Positions 4,622 to 5,116 of a stretch of DNA of 5,116 bases are shown piece after piece. How positions within the stretch are numbered: the first letter of the stretch is position 1; every line of letters begins with the position of its first letter. The translations under genes and the position numbers were made by a program. The DNA is taken from NCBI GenBank assembly GCA_013334545.1, contig JAAXXJ010000236.1, positions 1-5,116 of the forward strand. Direction: 5' to 3'. The DNA comes from Nitrospirota bacterium (lineage in GTDB: Bacteria > Nitrospirota > UBA9217). The notes under the pieces were generated by a model. It was not told where the DNA came from and made no database searches. It saw only the letters and a list, made by a program, of their open reading frames with translations.

Positions 4622-5116
4622 CCCGCCTCCACGGTGATCTTCTCATCCACCAGCTCGCGCAGTTTCTCCTCGATGTTCTGGAGCGTAACGCCGCCCATGG
4701 GGCACTCGACGCACATCTTTCGCAAGGCGATGATGACCCGGTGGCCGTCGATGTCGATCAGCTCCAGGTCCCCGCCATCCGCCTGCAGCAGGGGCCGTAC
4801 CTCTTTTTCCAGGACATCCTGGATGAGGGCGATCTTCTGGAGCGCGGTGAGCTTTTTCCTCTCGCGAGGAAGCTCCGGCGGCTTGACCGACCAGATCTCC
4901 CTGAGCAGTTCCTCGATCCGGGGAAGGCACGAGCCGCAACCGCCGCCCGCCTTGGTATAATCCGTCACCTCCGCGACCGTGGTCAGGCGGTTCTCCAGGA
5001 CGACCTTCCGGATCTTCTCTTCCGTGACCTCGAAGCACCGGCAGACCATGCCCTCCTTCGTAACTGACGGCGCCTTGAGCCCCCGGTAGTTCGCAACGGC
5101 CGCCTCGAGGGCCTTG
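4618..5116 (-). CDS. nifU: NifU Fe-S cluster scaffold protein, C-terminal part (5' end beyond the window)
   Basis: NifU is a cytoplasmic modular scaffold on which Fe-S clusters are assembled from NifS-delivered sulfur. The frame stays open to the right edge, so only the last 165 residues are visible and the N-terminal IscU-like domain is outside. The first visible residues (EAAVANYRG) match the end of that IscU-like domain in known NifU. Next comes the central [2Fe-2S] BFD-like domain, with CxC at visible residues 25 and 27 and CxxC at 60 and 63 after the KAGGGCGSC stretch. These have the usual four-cysteine spacing. A short linker leads to the NifU C-terminal (Nfu-type) domain, with the DGGD motif near 113-116 and the cluster-binding CVEC at 135-138. 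ATG at 5049 is internal, because homologous sequence continues upstream of it. The stop overlaps the nifS start by 4 nt. Family identity is clear. A role in nitrogenase maturation rather than general Fe-S assembly cannot be decided here. Confidence 0.95.
   Translation of the reverse strand, partial: KALEAAVANYRGLKAPSVTKEGMVCRCFEVTEEKIRKVVLENRLTTVAEVTDYTKAGGGCGSCLPRIEELLREIWSVKPPELPRERKKLTALQKIALIQDVLEKEVRPLLQADGGDLELIDIDGHRVIIALRKMCVECPMGGVTLQNIEEKLRELVDEKITVEAG
4626..4630 (-). promoter_or_regulatory. Shine-Dalgarno site of nifS inside the nifU 3' end
   Basis: GGAGG on the minus strand lies 4 nt before the nifS ATG (4619-4621) and within the last codons of nifU. It fixes the start of nifS and supports coupled translation of the pair. 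Confidence 0.8.

Noticed and set aside
3680..4960. A 426-codon open frame on the plus strand, antisense to nifS and nifU.
   Set aside because: It is the shadow of two clearly recognised genes in GC-rich DNA; its translation shows no known domain, and the opposite strand carries full NifS and NifU motifs.
5047..5049. ATG at 5049 as the start of a short NifU-like protein.
   Set aside because: The frame stays open upstream to the window edge and encodes recognisable NifU sequence (EAAVANYRG), so this Met is internal.
3449..5116. Evidence for a nitrogen fixation cluster.
   Set aside because: NifU and NifS serve general Fe-S assembly in many non-diazotrophs, and no nitrogenase structural or cofactor gene is visible.

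Overview
This is a GC-rich bacterial window. All five genes lie on the minus strand, so they read from right to left. Their products handle cysteine sulfur: nifU (C-terminal part, cut by the right edge), nifS, a second nifS-type cysteine desulfurase, a CysM/CysK-type cysteine synthase, and a JAMM/MPN+ metalloprotease of the Mec type. Gene content and the style of the dispersed repeats would fit a Gram-negative environmental lineage such as Desulfobacterota or Nitrospirota. That placement is a guess; nothing in the window fixes the taxon.

Layout from right to left: nifU (4618-5116, partial) overlaps nifS (3449-4621) by 4 nt (ATGA), so these two are almost certainly translationally coupled. A 270-nt gap (3179-3448) follows and carries a very good sigma70-type promoter (TTGGCA, 16 nt, TATAAT) pointing leftward. 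The second transcription unit holds the second desulfurase (2018-3178), the cysteine synthase (1039-1968) behind a perfect extended -10 box, and the JAMM protease (415-861) after a 177-nt gap filled by a long imperfect palindrome. The last 414 bases have no convincing gene. They hold a G-rich tract, an imperfect inverted repeat, and two copies of a 55-bp hairpin-bearing repeat.

How the genes may work together: the desulfurases take sulfur from cysteine as persulfide. NifU is the scaffold that receives it for Fe-S clusters. The cysteine synthase can replenish cysteine. A Mec-type protease next to a CysM-like synthase recalls the mycobacterial CysO/CysM/Mec route, in which cysteine is built on the C-terminus of a ThiS-like sulfur carrier and then clipped off. 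No sulfur carrier or activating E1 enzyme is visible here, so that link is inference. No nitrogenase gene is present, and nifU/nifS alone do not show nitrogen fixation.

The protein families are all known. The points most worth a second look are the pairing of two desulfurases with a CysM/Mec pair, the internal promoter with its long leader, the possibly leaderless cysteine synthase start, and three unrelated repeat structures packed around the last gene. Two start codons are set by strong Shine-Dalgarno sequences: GTG at 3178 for the second desulfurase and ATG at 861 for the protease.
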